From contig JAHLKI010000030.1 of assembly GCA_025602905.1 (NCBI GenBank), positions 124,001 through 188,000 of the forward strand: a stretch of 64,000 nucleotides of DNA, read 5' to 3'. The position numbers and the translations under genes were made by a program. Below the pieces are notes generated by a model. That model was not told where the DNA came from. It did no database searches and saw only the letters and a list, made by a program, of their open reading frames with translations. Of the stretch, positions 32,905 through 44,400 are shown piece by piece (within the stretch, counting starts at the first letter, position 1; the number at the start of each line of letters is the position of its first letter). This DNA is from Phlyctochytrium arcticum. Taxonomy: Eukaryota; Chytridiomycota; Chytridiomycetes; Chytridiales; Chytridiaceae.

Positions 32905-33894
32905 TCACGTTCCCGTCATACTGGGAGAGAAGGACCACGACAGGCCCCATACAATGAGCAAGAGCACAGCAAAAGCAAGAGTGATCTACAAAGACATACG
33001 CGCTTTCTATCAGATTCGGCATAACCAGCGATTCTTGTGCAGCCAATACGTACCAGCGCGTCCGTGATGAGGCCGATTTTACCAGGTATGAATTGCATGA
33101 CGGCCCAAAGAATGAGCAAGCCAAAGGCAATCCAGAAAAGGATGAGCATGACCCGAGTGAACCCATAGCCAGCCGTTGTAACCTGGACGGGAAAGAGACG
33201 CGAGTGAGCAGACACGAAGAGGAATGGCAAAGTGATTTTTTTAGATATACGCACGAGAATCGTTCCCAAGAGTAACAAAAACGCACACCGAAACGCATTC
33301 GCAAAGTTTCTGACGCGCGATTTGAACCCGCCTTGCGTTCGTCCGGCTCCGGGTCCTCGGGCATTGGTTTCGCTCGACGTCAAACCGGGAGCATATCCTG
33401 CTGATGCCGGCATACCCGGCCCACTCATACCCGCACCAGCTTCCATTCCGCCGGGAGCAGTAATTTGAGTCATTTCGCCCGTGACGGGATCGGTGGTTGC
33501 GATGGGCGCTGCAACGGGGGCGGTAGTGGGCAGTGCTCCCGCCCCACCTCCGCTGGTCGGATGGGTGTTGGAGGAATGACGATCGTAAAAGGGACGGAGG
33601 AGGTGGGAGAAGAGGTAGAGAATAAAGAGAACATAGACTGCTGCCCATGCAGCTAAGCAGTAAAGTTTTGATTTAGGTTGTTGATTGGTTGGCACCCGGC
33701 CTGCTTGTAAGGAACTTACATCGCACCCGGCTGTTGACGAAATATCCCATCCCATCTCTCTGGAATCCTTGGATTCCTCCGCCATCTGTAAAGAATTGAG
33801 TTCAAAACGTTGGCGCACCATCGCTTCCACCTTTGTTATTCGGTGTGGGTTTACCTTCGGCCAAAATGGTCGGATCGTATCCTGAGGATGACAT
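32905..33894 (-). CDS. Four-helix membrane protein of unknown family (237 aa)
   Basis: Five exons: 33855-33894, 33720-33785, 33255-33652, 33054-33182 and 32905-32985; introns 67-72 nt, all GT...AG. The start MSSSGYDPTILAED is seen only after splicing; the unspliced frame gives a different N-terminus. Helix 1 is AWAAVYVLFILYLFSHLL. A Gly/Pro/Ala-rich linker of about 100 residues follows. Three closely spaced helices complete the protein: FLLLLGTILVTTAGYGF, VMLILFWIAFGLLILWAV and ITLAFAVLLLIVWGLSW. The C-terminus is short (SPSMTGT). I do not recognise a family. The location is probably an internal membrane, but nothing in the sequence says which. Confidence 0.75.
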
Positions 33895-34750
33895 CCCTGG
33901 TAGTTCGTTCTTGGGTCAAGCTCACTAATCTACTCTCAAAGTTGTCAGCAAAAAACTTGTGTCCGTTATTACTCCCAGTCATCCTGCCTTTTGATGCCGA
34001 CTTGTGTCTGTTTTGAACGGCTTTTTTGGCGAAGAGATACGTTCAACTTGGGTCTTGGTTTTGCCACCAATTTCTCCTGGTTATCACTCGCTCAGTGGAG
34101 ATTATGAAACCGTTTGTTGTCCCCCCGGATTGATCGGGGGTGTTACAGTACTCTCCACTCATTTTTGGCAAAAAATGGTGGAGACTGGAGATTTGAACCA
34201 AACAGGGTGCTTGACTCACTCATGCATTACCATGTTCTTCTGTGTCATTCAATGCAGCCATTGAGGGAGAGGTCTTCAGGAAGTCCGACAACTATACATA
34301 CAATTCCCCTGCGGCAAAAACTAGAATGTATCCTGGAGCATCTCAGGGCTCCCTCTTCACACCTGCAATAAATATCTACAGAATGAGACTGTCGCTCAGC
34401 GACTGGCGTGGGAAAATTGCCATAAGGCGTGTCGGGCTTATGATGGCACAGTCACTGTGCGCAGATATCAGTCGGGGCGGAAGTCGCGGAAATCCCATGG
34501 AGCGCGTTTCACCATCTGTGCATCTACAATGGGATTCCCATCCTCAGTCTCTGTGCCAGCCGCCGGGCCTCCCAAGATGGCTGCTGGCTACTAGCGACGT
34601 CGTCTTTGTCTTTTGGTCGCCCGTAAAAGGTAGGACAGTGATCAGCCATGCTCTGACTTCTAAACCGCTTTCCTAACATTACCTCGGGGTGCCCGCAAAG
34701 TAGAGAACAACTCTGGTTGATGTCTATTCCAAAGGATCGATAGTTGCACA
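33895..34750. other. Intergenic, no supported gene
   Basis: A few medium-length open frames occur here (for example 34242-34676, plus strand), but they show no domain, no low-complexity logic and no plausible splice partners. The stretch separates a minus-strand gene from the Crinkler-like locus. Confidence 0.4.
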
Positions 34751-36317
34751 ATGGAGCAAGAGATTGTTTACTGCGACTTCCGACATCTCACTCGGCAGTC
34801 TCGGGAGTGGTTCGATTTTCTACAAAGAAAAGACATTGACGAAGACACAAGAATGTCCGGATGGCCGCCATTGGAAGACAATCGAGTTGCGGGATGCAAT
34901 TATACCAATGTCATGGACCCGGAGGGCACAATTCAGCACGGCGAACCTCATGGCCTGAAGATCCACATCGGTGAAAAAGCCTTTAAAGCCTCTAGCCTCT
35001 TGATTGGTTCCCTCGCCCAAACAAAAATCCTAACGGTGTGGAACAAGTGGAAAATGACGCCGCGCTTCACAAGAGTGTTAGCCGCGGAACTGTCCGTATA
35101 CGAAAGCAAAGCCAAACTGCAGGCGGCGGAAGAGGAGTGGGATCCACTCCAGAAGGTCCATACACTGGACACCGAAGGAGATCCGCTCTTAATTTTAGTG
35201 CTTGAGCCGATAGCACCTGGGCGAGTCCGGACGACCACTGGTGGTAAGGGAATGATTTGTCTTCAAATCAGTGCGTAATTGACTTATCGTGATTTCGGAA
35301 GGTGCTACCCCATTGGCAAGCGAAAACATAATGAAAACTTTTTGCAGAATCTTCGACATGCCTCCCGCGAAACGGATGAGTACCATCAGAGCCGGCTGCG
35401 TCTCCCACCTGGGGTTCGGCGGTTTGAAAAAACGCGCAGTGGAAGAAATTTAGTAGTTTGAAAGGCGTATGAAATGTTGTGGAATCAACTTCATGAATCT
35501 ACCGAGGATCTTATCATTTGCGGGACTCCAGGTGCGTTCATTGTACCAATGTCGCGTGAGAATGCCTAAACTCATATGGCTTTTGAATTTAGGGGTGGGA
35601 AAGACCTATTTCTGCCTGTATCTGATCTGGATGATTCAGAAAACATATCCGGAGGCAACAATAGTAATGGAAAGACAAACCGGGCCTTGTTTAGTGTTCT
35701 GTCCTGATGGGAGATGCTTGAGCTTTGATTCGAAAGATAGCATTAACGCCGGACAGTATCTGGACAGCGAATGCAACTGGTATATTGTGGATGACACTGA
35801 GGTGTCGTTTCCAGCTAGTGCTCGCACCGTGCTCGTGGCATCCCCATGCTACATCCGGTTCAAAAGATTCGAGGAGCAGCAAATGACTACAATGCGGTGG
35901 ATGCCCACGTGGGATCTCGACGAATTGCATAGTCTGCAGGCCATGGTGTATCCGGAAACGGCTTGGGAGGATGTAAAGGCGCGAGCCTCTTTCTGGGGCG
36001 GGGTGCCGCTAACGGTACCGGATGAGCCGGAAGGTGATTTTGTCAGCGATCCATTGGCAGGCGAAGAAAGTTTGCTCGGTATTACCGACCTAAGAAAGTG
36101 TTTCAAATGTGAGGGGCGGGAGAATTTCCCAACTGCCGCTGTAAGCGGGCGAATTCTGCACTTGATCACCAAATTTCCTTACGAAGAGGCCGTACTTCAA
36201 CTTGCATCGATTCAAATGGTAGACATTCTCCTTCGCAAATTTGGGGCCGAATTTAGGACCGATATTTTGAGATTCTCCCCCGCGGCTTCTGAGAACCCTA
36301 CGGTGCGCCTTTATTAA
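34751..36317 (+). pseudogene. Crinkler-like header plus P-loop ATPase, probably inactive (locus C)
   Basis: The frame 34751-35278 contains, in its second half, a stretch (AAELSVYESKAKL, then DPLLILVLEPI) matching the header of the locus at 54343. Both are followed by a donor reading gtaaggga. A P-loop ATPase of the Crinkler/RHS-like type follows: LHESTEDLIICGTPG, then VGKTYFCLYLIW after a 61-nt intron (35532-35592) that splits the Walker A motif; YIVDDTEV as a likely Walker B; MPTWDLDELHSL, typical of these ATPases. Between header and ATPase the best frame carries two adjacent stops (TAG TAG at 35451-35456) and a frame change. The protein ends at 36315-36317, just before a nuclease or other effector domain would usually begin. 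I read it as a damaged or truncated gene, but alternative splicing round the stops is not excluded. Confidence 0.65.
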
Positions 36318-36711
36318 AAACCTGACCCATCACCAACTCCGTGCCAGTGGGACATCAATCAAAGAGCAGCTATTTCTGGACAGTGAGTTGAGTTTCTTGT
36401 TTAGGAATTGGTCAAACGACACCCAGTATGTTTACATACAGGTGTCGTTTAACCATTTCCATTCTTTTAATGTCATTCTCGAATCTTGACCAATTTATTT
36501 CTGTCAATAATTATCATTTTATCATACACTGTGTATTGGCGTACCAAACTTACAATCAAATTGAACAGACAATCACACCGACGACTCCCTCAGATATCCT
36601 CTATACCTGCCGCCAGGAAAGACGTCCTCCGTTCCGCCATCGTCAGTCGAAAAGAACGTGTGTGGCCAGAGATCGTTCCATGCATTGTGATCGCCGACGT
36701 TTCCGACCAAC
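36318..36711. other. Intergenic, promoter of COG2
   Basis: No coding sequence supported. AT-rich, with many ATGs in other frames. A 17-base word, caggtgtcgtttaacca, near 36440 is nearly the reverse complement of tggtcaaacgacaccca near 36409, giving a small hairpin of unknown meaning. Confidence 0.4.
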
Positions 36712-39700
36712 ATGACAGTCTCGGCCGGCATGCACACTGCAGACATGAGCAGTATAACAGATATACTTGAGTCCACCTCCCCGACAAGTCCTACGAAGGG
36801 AGGCTTCCATACGGCCGCTCCAATTTCATTCGATCGTTCCTCGTTTACTGGCAAAACGTTCTCACCTGAACGGTTTCTGGCCGATAGACGACATATTGCG
36901 CTGGATGAACTGAAAGGCGAACTGCAGCAGGCGCTAAAAGATCTGAAGGTTGAACTAGTGGAGCTCATCAATCTGGATTTCGCGGACTTCATCAATTTGT
37001 CGACAAAATTGGTTGGGGTGGATAAGATGATTTTGAACTTGCGGGAACCGCTAGAAAGGGTGCGATCTGAGGCACAGGTTGGATCATGATGCTTTGAGCT
37101 GGACGACAGTCATATTGATATTATGCATGTGGATCATAGGTTGTACGAGACTCGTTGAACGATACTACAACGCAACTGGAGGACGAGCTTGATCGACGTG
37201 CATCCATACGTGAACGAAAAGTAGGTAGACGAGACTTCAGGCATGTTCCCTGCCTGTGAGCTAAACCGCTTCTTAGGCCTGTTTGCAACTCTTTGTCAGT
37301 ATACACGATTCTGTCGAAAAACTGGACGCGTTATTGCACAATTCAGGAGAGACCTATGAGCAAACTTTTGATGCGAATGACCCATCGTAAGTGATGCTTT
37401 CCAAAGTCTTCTCATGAACTTGGACGCTGTGGCTAATAAGTGATGTAGTCCAACATCACGGGCCCCCGAGGATGGAAAGTTGATAGAGCGCGTTGCGAAC
37501 GAATATACCCAACTCCGATACCTCACAACCCGCGCATCTGGTATGCCATTTGTATTGCAGATCGAAAAGGTAAGGCTACGTCTCTCATACGGCCATCGGT
37601 ATTTGTTTTCACACAGTATTACAGCGGATCGCCCGGATTCGGGATACTCTGACTTCCAGCTTATCAAGATCTCTGACAAATGCCTATGGTGCCATTATGG
37701 CCAACAAGGCAGACAGTGCCGCGGAGGCTGATTTGACACAGCTACTCCGAACCTATGTTACGATTGATAAAGTGGATGATGCTCTGGGAATATTTCGGGA
37801 TTCCATTGCCAAGCCGGCGCTGGAGCAGGTCTGGTTCCCATAAAGAACAATATAATCGTACATATCGAGTTAACAACTGCTTGACGGAGATTAGATCACC
37901 AGCCGTCAAAATCTCACCCCCAACAACGCTAGCACATCACCAAACCGCTCTACCTCCACCCCCTTGCAGACAATGTACAACCGCATTATAGCGTTTGCCA
38001 AAGATGATTGCGCCAAAGTTTTGGAAATCACAAATCGCGCGTTTCACGGAACGAGTGGCAACGTACTCGCCCAGGCAATCTGGACCCCCGCTCTCACTAT
38101 GATTAGCAAAAAGATTGGGTTCATCTTCAATCCAGGTATCCCGGAAGTATTTCATAAGGTATGACCGCCGCGGTAGCTAGTCGGTGCGTAAAGGCAGGCA
38201 GCTTACCCATTACCTGTTTGACAGAATTATACCACTTCTATGGCATTCGTCGCAGAGATGGAAAAACTCTGTCGCACAAGACGATCACTTGCGACGCTTC
38301 GGGCACTCCCGGCTACGGTGGAGTTTATGCGCCGGTGGCAGCTTCCAGTATATTTCCAGATCCGGTATGTTGACTTTTTGCCTCTGCATTCAATCAGCCT
38401 CTCTCCTCATTGTGTTGATAGATTCCGTGAAATCGCAACTGATTTCGAAGAATGTGTGTCCGGGTCAATTGACTTTGAGTCGGCTTTCACCGCAAATGAT
38501 GGTGAGTTCCATGTATAGAATAAGTCTGATTGGCATGAAGCTGATCAACCGCCATTTTAAGGCCTGGTTCTGCCACCCAGTACAGCGCTTCTAGTGTGTA
38601 CAGGTCTATGCTGGGACAAATCAGTCTTTCTCCCGCGCCTCGCACACCGCTTTTGGAAATTGACATTGCAGGTTTTTGCACCTTGTCACATATTTGAGAG
38701 TGGAATGTGAATACTAAATGGTCGAGACATAGATAATCACCCGGTATAGCATTTGGGTCCGCCAAAGTCTCTTACCAGAACTCGACATATCTGCACTACC
38801 ATCAAATTCTGAAACGGACAAGGTACAGTCCCTTTATTTCTCATGGTAAATGAGCAGATATCTCAAACCGGTGGGTCTTGGCAGACACCGACCTCCGCAA
38901 TCGATCAAAGCAACGACTCGGCGTTGCGCAAGTTTCTGTACTTTCACAATGATATTCGAGCCATAGATATTCGGGTATGTTACTTGTACGCACTACATGC
39001 GTTGCATCTGGACATCAAAGCTGAACGTAAATTAGCTGAAAGACATTTTTGAGTCTGAAGTACAACATCAACTCCACTCGCTGTCTCCTGATACAACCAT
39101 CCTGCAAGGTCAGCTAAACGAGAACAATAATGGCCGAAACAGTAGCTTAACTTTCCCATGATAGATTCGCTCACGGCATCACTTAACCCCCTTCAATCCG
39201 TTCTTCCCTTCCTCAGCGAACGTGTCTGTAAAGTTCTTTACAGGCGATGTTCAGATCCACTCCGAAACCATATCCAAAGCATTACTCCTCAGTATCGTAT
39301 GACAAATAAAGAGGTATGAGGCATGTCCTTCTTTTGGATCCCGCAACAGTATTCACCGTGCGTTATATAGCCACCGAGCCGCCCATCCTACTTTGTCCCT
39401 ACCATACTAAAACCATTATCGACATTTTTGGATGAGCAACGGCATCTACTGAACGCAACCATCATTGCAGAGTGGACGGGAGTGGTCTTGGAGCAAGTCA
39501 CGGCAAGGTGCGACTGCTGGAATTAAATTGGATGTTAGCGTTCTCATAACACTGTTTGGTTCCCTCCCCTTAGGTATGCCTCAACCATGGCGGAAGTCTT
39601 ATCGGGCGTGAAGCGATTCGAGGACTACAACCGCAAAAAGAATCTGAAACGAACCAACTCTGGAGTTGGAGGAGGAGCCGGCGGCGGTACCGAGGACTCT

Positions 39701-40002
39701 CAGATTTCAGATGACGACAAGATTCGATTGCAAATGGCATTGGACGTCATGCAATACGGGCAAGAGGTAGTTAGTCAAGCGAGATTTTCTCTCGTTTGTT
39801 CCTATTCTAATCACAAACGCTTTCGCATAAAAAGATGCAAACTTTGGGGCAAGACCCGTCAAGTATAACATCTTTTGGCGAACTTTCGGCCATGGTTACC
39901 CCTTTCCTTTCCGTAAGTCTGTGCGGCTTTTTTCGTTCGGGATCTCAACTAAATGCCACCTTCCTCAAAATACAGCTCAAGTCAGCCGCTCGCCCTACTT
40001 GA
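36712..40002 (+). CDS. COG2: Conserved oligomeric Golgi complex subunit 2 (779 aa)
   Basis: Seventeen exons: 36712-37077, 37140-37220, 37277-37386, 37449-37569, 37625-37828, 37895-38158, 38225-38364, 38422-38501, 38562-38671, 38733-38822, 38858-38974, 39036-39108, 39165-39313, 39371-39507, 39574-39766, 39835-39912 and 39976-40002. Every junction keeps the frame. COG2 signatures occur in order: FSPERFLADRR, LVELINLDFADFINLSTKLV, a central block CWDKSVFLPRLAHRFWKLTL, then QYRMTNKE and SDDDKIRLQMALDV near the C-terminus. COG2 is a lobe A subunit of the COG tethering complex, which guides retrograde vesicles within the Golgi. Length agrees with the family (about 740 aa). Intron 10 (38823-38857) is only 35 nt. 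The start is the first in-frame ATG; 36745 (MSSITDILE) is possible. Confidence 0.92.
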
Positions 40003-40447
40003 ATGTGGATCAGAATATACCTCCACTCTCGCTCTCCCTTTTCCTCTCCTCATACACCAACCATATGAACTTGTTCCCAATTCCCCGTGAACCATTACCC
40101 CACGAAAATTCGTCCACCAAATAGGACAACAGCGCTTCTGAAGCATGGAAATAAAGACGCAATTGAGGAATTTGCTATATATGCAAATAACTGAAGTAAT
40201 GTCCTTGGATCCGTTTGTTTGCATTTGATGAGGAACCATAATCGAGAAAATATGCGTATTTTGGAAGTATTCTTAAGACGTGAGGAATGATAGAAGGCTC
40301 TTTGGCTGGCAAAGAAAAAACAGAATATACACTGCTACTTCTATCGATCGGCGAGTAAGATATGACGATAAGGGTGAAATGAGCCGCGGCACGTTTTGGA
40401 GTAGGCATGTCGTGGGCTGGGGATGGGGGGTATTCCAATCGACAACT
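40003..40447. other. Intergenic between convergent COG2 and ATP synthase e genes
   Basis: No coding sequence supported. It should hold two 3' UTRs facing each other. Confidence 0.5.
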
Positions 40448-41116
40448 CTATTTCTTCTTTGGCTGCTCCTCGCCGTTCTGGGCGAGTGTGAAGCTCAACC
40501 ATCTGTCGGCATCGTAGCGGTAAGAGTCAGAGTCGAGGGTGGGAACTACGCAAAAGAAGAAATTCCATGGTCAGTATCGTGTTACGAAGGAGTTATCAAT
40601 CTTCGAGGGCCCTCAGATGCACCATCCCCAGCCTCCCCTTGATTCGTCATGAACTCAAGTCTGTTGAATTCGCAGAGCGCTCCGCAACGACATCACTTCT
40701 TCATCGAACACAGCCAATCATCTCCACAGCTTCCTCAGGATACTTACTTCCTTCCTTGACAGCCTTCAGGTGGTTCTCCCGAGCAACAGCTGCCTCGTAT
40801 GCGATCTTGGCCTCCTCAATCAAAGCCTCCTTCTCCAGGCGAAGCTGGTCGTGGTGACGGTGTTCAACAAATTTGGTCAAGGAGGCCTTGTGGGTGTATC
40901 CGTACAAAGCACCGAGTCCAAGGGCGCCGAAGCGGAGAATCTAGGTTGTAGGAAAGAGACGGCAAGCGTTAGATACGTTGCAAATTCGCATTTGGCTCGG
41001 GATGCTTCGGGTGATCCCGCGACGGATCGCTGTCCCAAGAGCGCAGAAGTCTTTTTGAACCAAGACTTGCCACGTACATTTGCAGAGTTGATGTTGACGA
41101 TGCTAGCGGCGGCCAT
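40448..41116 (-). CDS. TIM11: Mitochondrial ATP synthase subunit e (109 aa)
   Basis: Three exons: 41078-41116, 40748-40940 and 40448-40545; introns of 137 and 202 nt. The product starts MAAASIVNINSAN, continues ILRFGALGLGALYGYTH with the Gly-rich membrane helix typical of subunit e (GxxxG-type spacing), then a charged helix (EKEALIEEAKIAYEAAVAREN), and ends with DADRWLSFTLAQ. Subunit e sits in the inner membrane and, with subunit g, drives dimerisation of ATP synthase and shaping of cristae. The third exon is recognised by frame and by its family-like C-terminus. Without the second splice the frame would end early after about 20 unrelated residues. Confidence 0.85.
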
Positions 41117-41487
41117 CTTGACAAAGTCTGGGGGTTGACAAACGCTGGATGGTAGGGCAAAACCGGTGCGAAAGTCCGTCGCCAGCAGGTTCGCCTCACG
41201 CCCGTTGCCCATGGCAGCCAGCACAGTCACATGACGAGTCGACATTAAAAGTGTTTCTTTTGCCGACCCACATACAAAATACAAAACGTCAATAGGAAGA
41301 TAATAGGTTCATGCAACAGTCAAGCTAAAATTGACATGGAATAGGTACTTCAAAATAGTTTGGCCAACCAGTGCCCTACATTGTTCTCCTGCGACTGCCC
41401 TGTCGACAAGGTTGATGCCTCTGCTGGCCTGCCAGATGTGCAAAAGGTTGAATACAAAAATCAGAAAGTGCGAGAAAAGATGTTGTC
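41117..41487. other. Intergenic, upstream of ATP synthase e and downstream of HFM1
   Basis: No coding sequence supported. It contains the promoter of the subunit e gene and the 3' UTR of the helicase gene, both on the minus strand. Confidence 0.5.
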
Positions 41488-44400
41488 CTACCTCGTTTGC
41501 CCCGCGGTTTTCTCTGTAGGTTTTGTTGTTTGTATCATGTCCTCATCGTCATCGACCACACGAAGCGAACTGATAAAGCTGCGCAAGTTTTCCCGGGCAG
41601 CGTGAGGATCCATAACAGGTTCGACCTGAATAGGTAGAGCTGGAGGGATAAATGGCTGCGATCTAAAATGTGACTCGTTTGTATCAGTAGCTTCAACCTG
41701 GGTATGCCAATTGGGTTCTGGAGGGTTAGTCATTGCTGCCCGTGGATACGACTCTGGCGGGATTGTAGGCTCTCGCTCTAAATCCTTCTCCAGATCATCT
41801 AAAGTCGTAGTCGCAAGTGTGGGGAAGAATGGTATTGTTGCAAAATCATCCTGATCACTTAGTGCTTCGGAGTGTGGTATTGGTGGGTTCGTTTCCTGAT
41901 TGAAACCTGCACTGGTCATTGATTGTCGACGGACAATCGGACTTGGTGGTCTGGATTCCACTTGCGTATCCCGAAAAGATGCTGCGCAAACGACAAGAGT
42001 CAGGCACATATGAGTGGATAAAGACAACTTTTTGGGCAAACCTTCAAAATCACTGGACACGACTCGCTGCGCACGTTTCAGAATTCTTCGCTTCTTGACC
42101 GCCAATGTGAGATCTTCTTGAGAGGTCTCTTGCTCACTGGTAGCTAGGTGCAACGAGCCCCGTTTCTTTGACTGTGGTGTTTTGGGTGCGGACACAGAGT
42201 CTTCGACGTACTCTATCGGCTCGTCGTCTGGAACGAGCCATCCATCAAACTCATGCGAATCCTCCATGTACATGTTGTCCTGGATTTCATCTACGTCGAT
42301 AGCTTCATCGTCAATGAACTTGCTCCTCCGAGGAGGGGTTTTCGGGGCTGAGGACTTTACAGTAGTGGCAGCCCGCTAAAATCCCAAACAACTCAATTTG
42401 AAGCATGTATATCATTCCGCGGGGTAGCCCAAAACTTACCTTTGACGAAAGCACCGCTTCAATAGAGGGCAGGAGAATATCATCATCCTCATCGGACGAT
42501 GGAAATTCATCGTCATAATTTTTGTCCGAGGGTAATAGACTCATGACGACACGAGGTTTTCGGCGGTTTACCGAGGCGGGAGGCGTCTGCGGACAAGCAT
42601 TGTAATCCACGGGATATTGTGTTGTTTGATGATGTGAAGATTGCTGTGAATTCATTCTGGCAGAGTCGCTCTCTCCATGGACATGTGTCGTGTGGTTATC
42701 GTTGTACTCAGAATATTGTTGCTGTTGTCGAGGCGAAAAGGAATATTGATGCAACTGTGTTTGTTGTTGACGCGGCGATTGTGAAAGACGTTCTTGCGGC
42801 TGGATTTTTGCTAGCTGCTGTGGGTTCTTCCGTCTGGCGGCTCGCTTTTCCGGCACACCCATTTTGCAACAAGTATGTGTGCAGCTGCGCAATTGAATAC
42901 ATTAGCTGTGGTCGATTCTCTGAGCTATTCTGAAATCCTACCTCTGCTTATTCTTGCATTTGTGCCCACAAGGTTTATTTCCCGGCTCAAGCGTACTGCC
43001 CTTTCTTGGAGTAGAAATCGACGATGGTGATATGATTGGATAGTCACTGACTTGTTTCGACAATTTTGCCGTGGAGTAAATATCTTTGTCCCGACTCGTG
43101 TATGAGCCAACAGGTATGATCTCGTCCACGTCAATGGGCGGTGGCAGCTCAGGAACGTAATCTGCGGGATGATTAGCACTATTTCGTTGCGCAGCTAGTA
43201 AGTCAATGTACCCTCTTTATTCTGAGACGCATAGACGTGATCTCCACCCCCAACCCCTGCGTCCAACAGCCTTCCAATCTCCGGGTCGTCCAACACCTCC
43301 CCATCATCAAAATCAAACTCGTCCGTACGAACACTCTGCACGGAAGACTGTCGCACATTTGCTGCAAGTGCAGATGCGGTCCGGCGACTTTCCAATTTTT
43401 GTTGACCAGTCTGCGCATGACGCAAATTTCGGAAATGCATGGGTTTCACATCGGGAATGATTTCCTTGTGAAAATCGCGACCAACTACGCCGAGCCAAAG
43501 GAAAAGTTTGAGCGAACTAATCACTGGGAATTTGAATAGGTCAAAAAATCTCACTTACCGACTTCCTCATTCAGCAAAGAACATATGATTTTTTGCGACG
43601 CACTTTGTAACTGAACCTTGATCTTGAATGATTCCCCTTCTTTCAATTTCTTCACGCTAAGAAAGAAAAATTCTTCCGTTACATCTTGTAACAGTCAAAC
43701 GAGAAGCAGAAAAACGTACGTAAAGCGCCTAAAATCGATAAAGACATTATCGGACGTTCCGGCAAGGAAGGCTACTGAGGCAAAGCGCTTCTCCCCTAAC
43801 CGAGCATTGGAGTTAGTCACACTAATGTTGACAAAGAGTTCCACATCCGTAGGTCGCGAAAGGTCTTTAAACTGTATTTCCGGTCAAATTCCGTGGATGG
43901 GGAGGAGAAAAATGACTAGAACTTACTTGCGAAATTTCCATCTTGAATTGGGGAAGTCCAGCGACCCACTCGAGAACCTACCCAGACTGTAAATTTCCAT
44001 GCACGAAAAGAAAGATCTTCAATGACTCGTACTTTGCTACCAAATGGCGGATTCCGATTCACTCGCTGCAAGAAAAAATCAAAGTCAGCAAAAAAGATTT
44101 CAATCATCGCAAGGCTCGGCCAAAACTTACAAACTCAATTTGCGTTGCTTCAGTACTTTCCAGTTTATCAAAAGTCAAGATTCCCGCTTTGGAAAACATG
44201 GATGCCAGCGCAGGGCCTACACCTTCGATCTGCTTGAGCAGGAGAGGAGAATTTTCCCAGGTCTTGGCGTGTAAACACCGTGCCCTGCACCATATACCGT
44301 ATCAGTCGCTTGATTCCGAGAAACCAAAAGAAATAACCTCACAAATCAACACAGCTTTTTAATGATACGTAGTCGCCTTTGGCGACACATATTTCAATCA

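Noticed and set aside
34242..34676. Open frame of 144 codons before Crinkler locus C
   Set aside because: No domain, no homologous counterpart before locus D, and no in-frame splice to the header exon.
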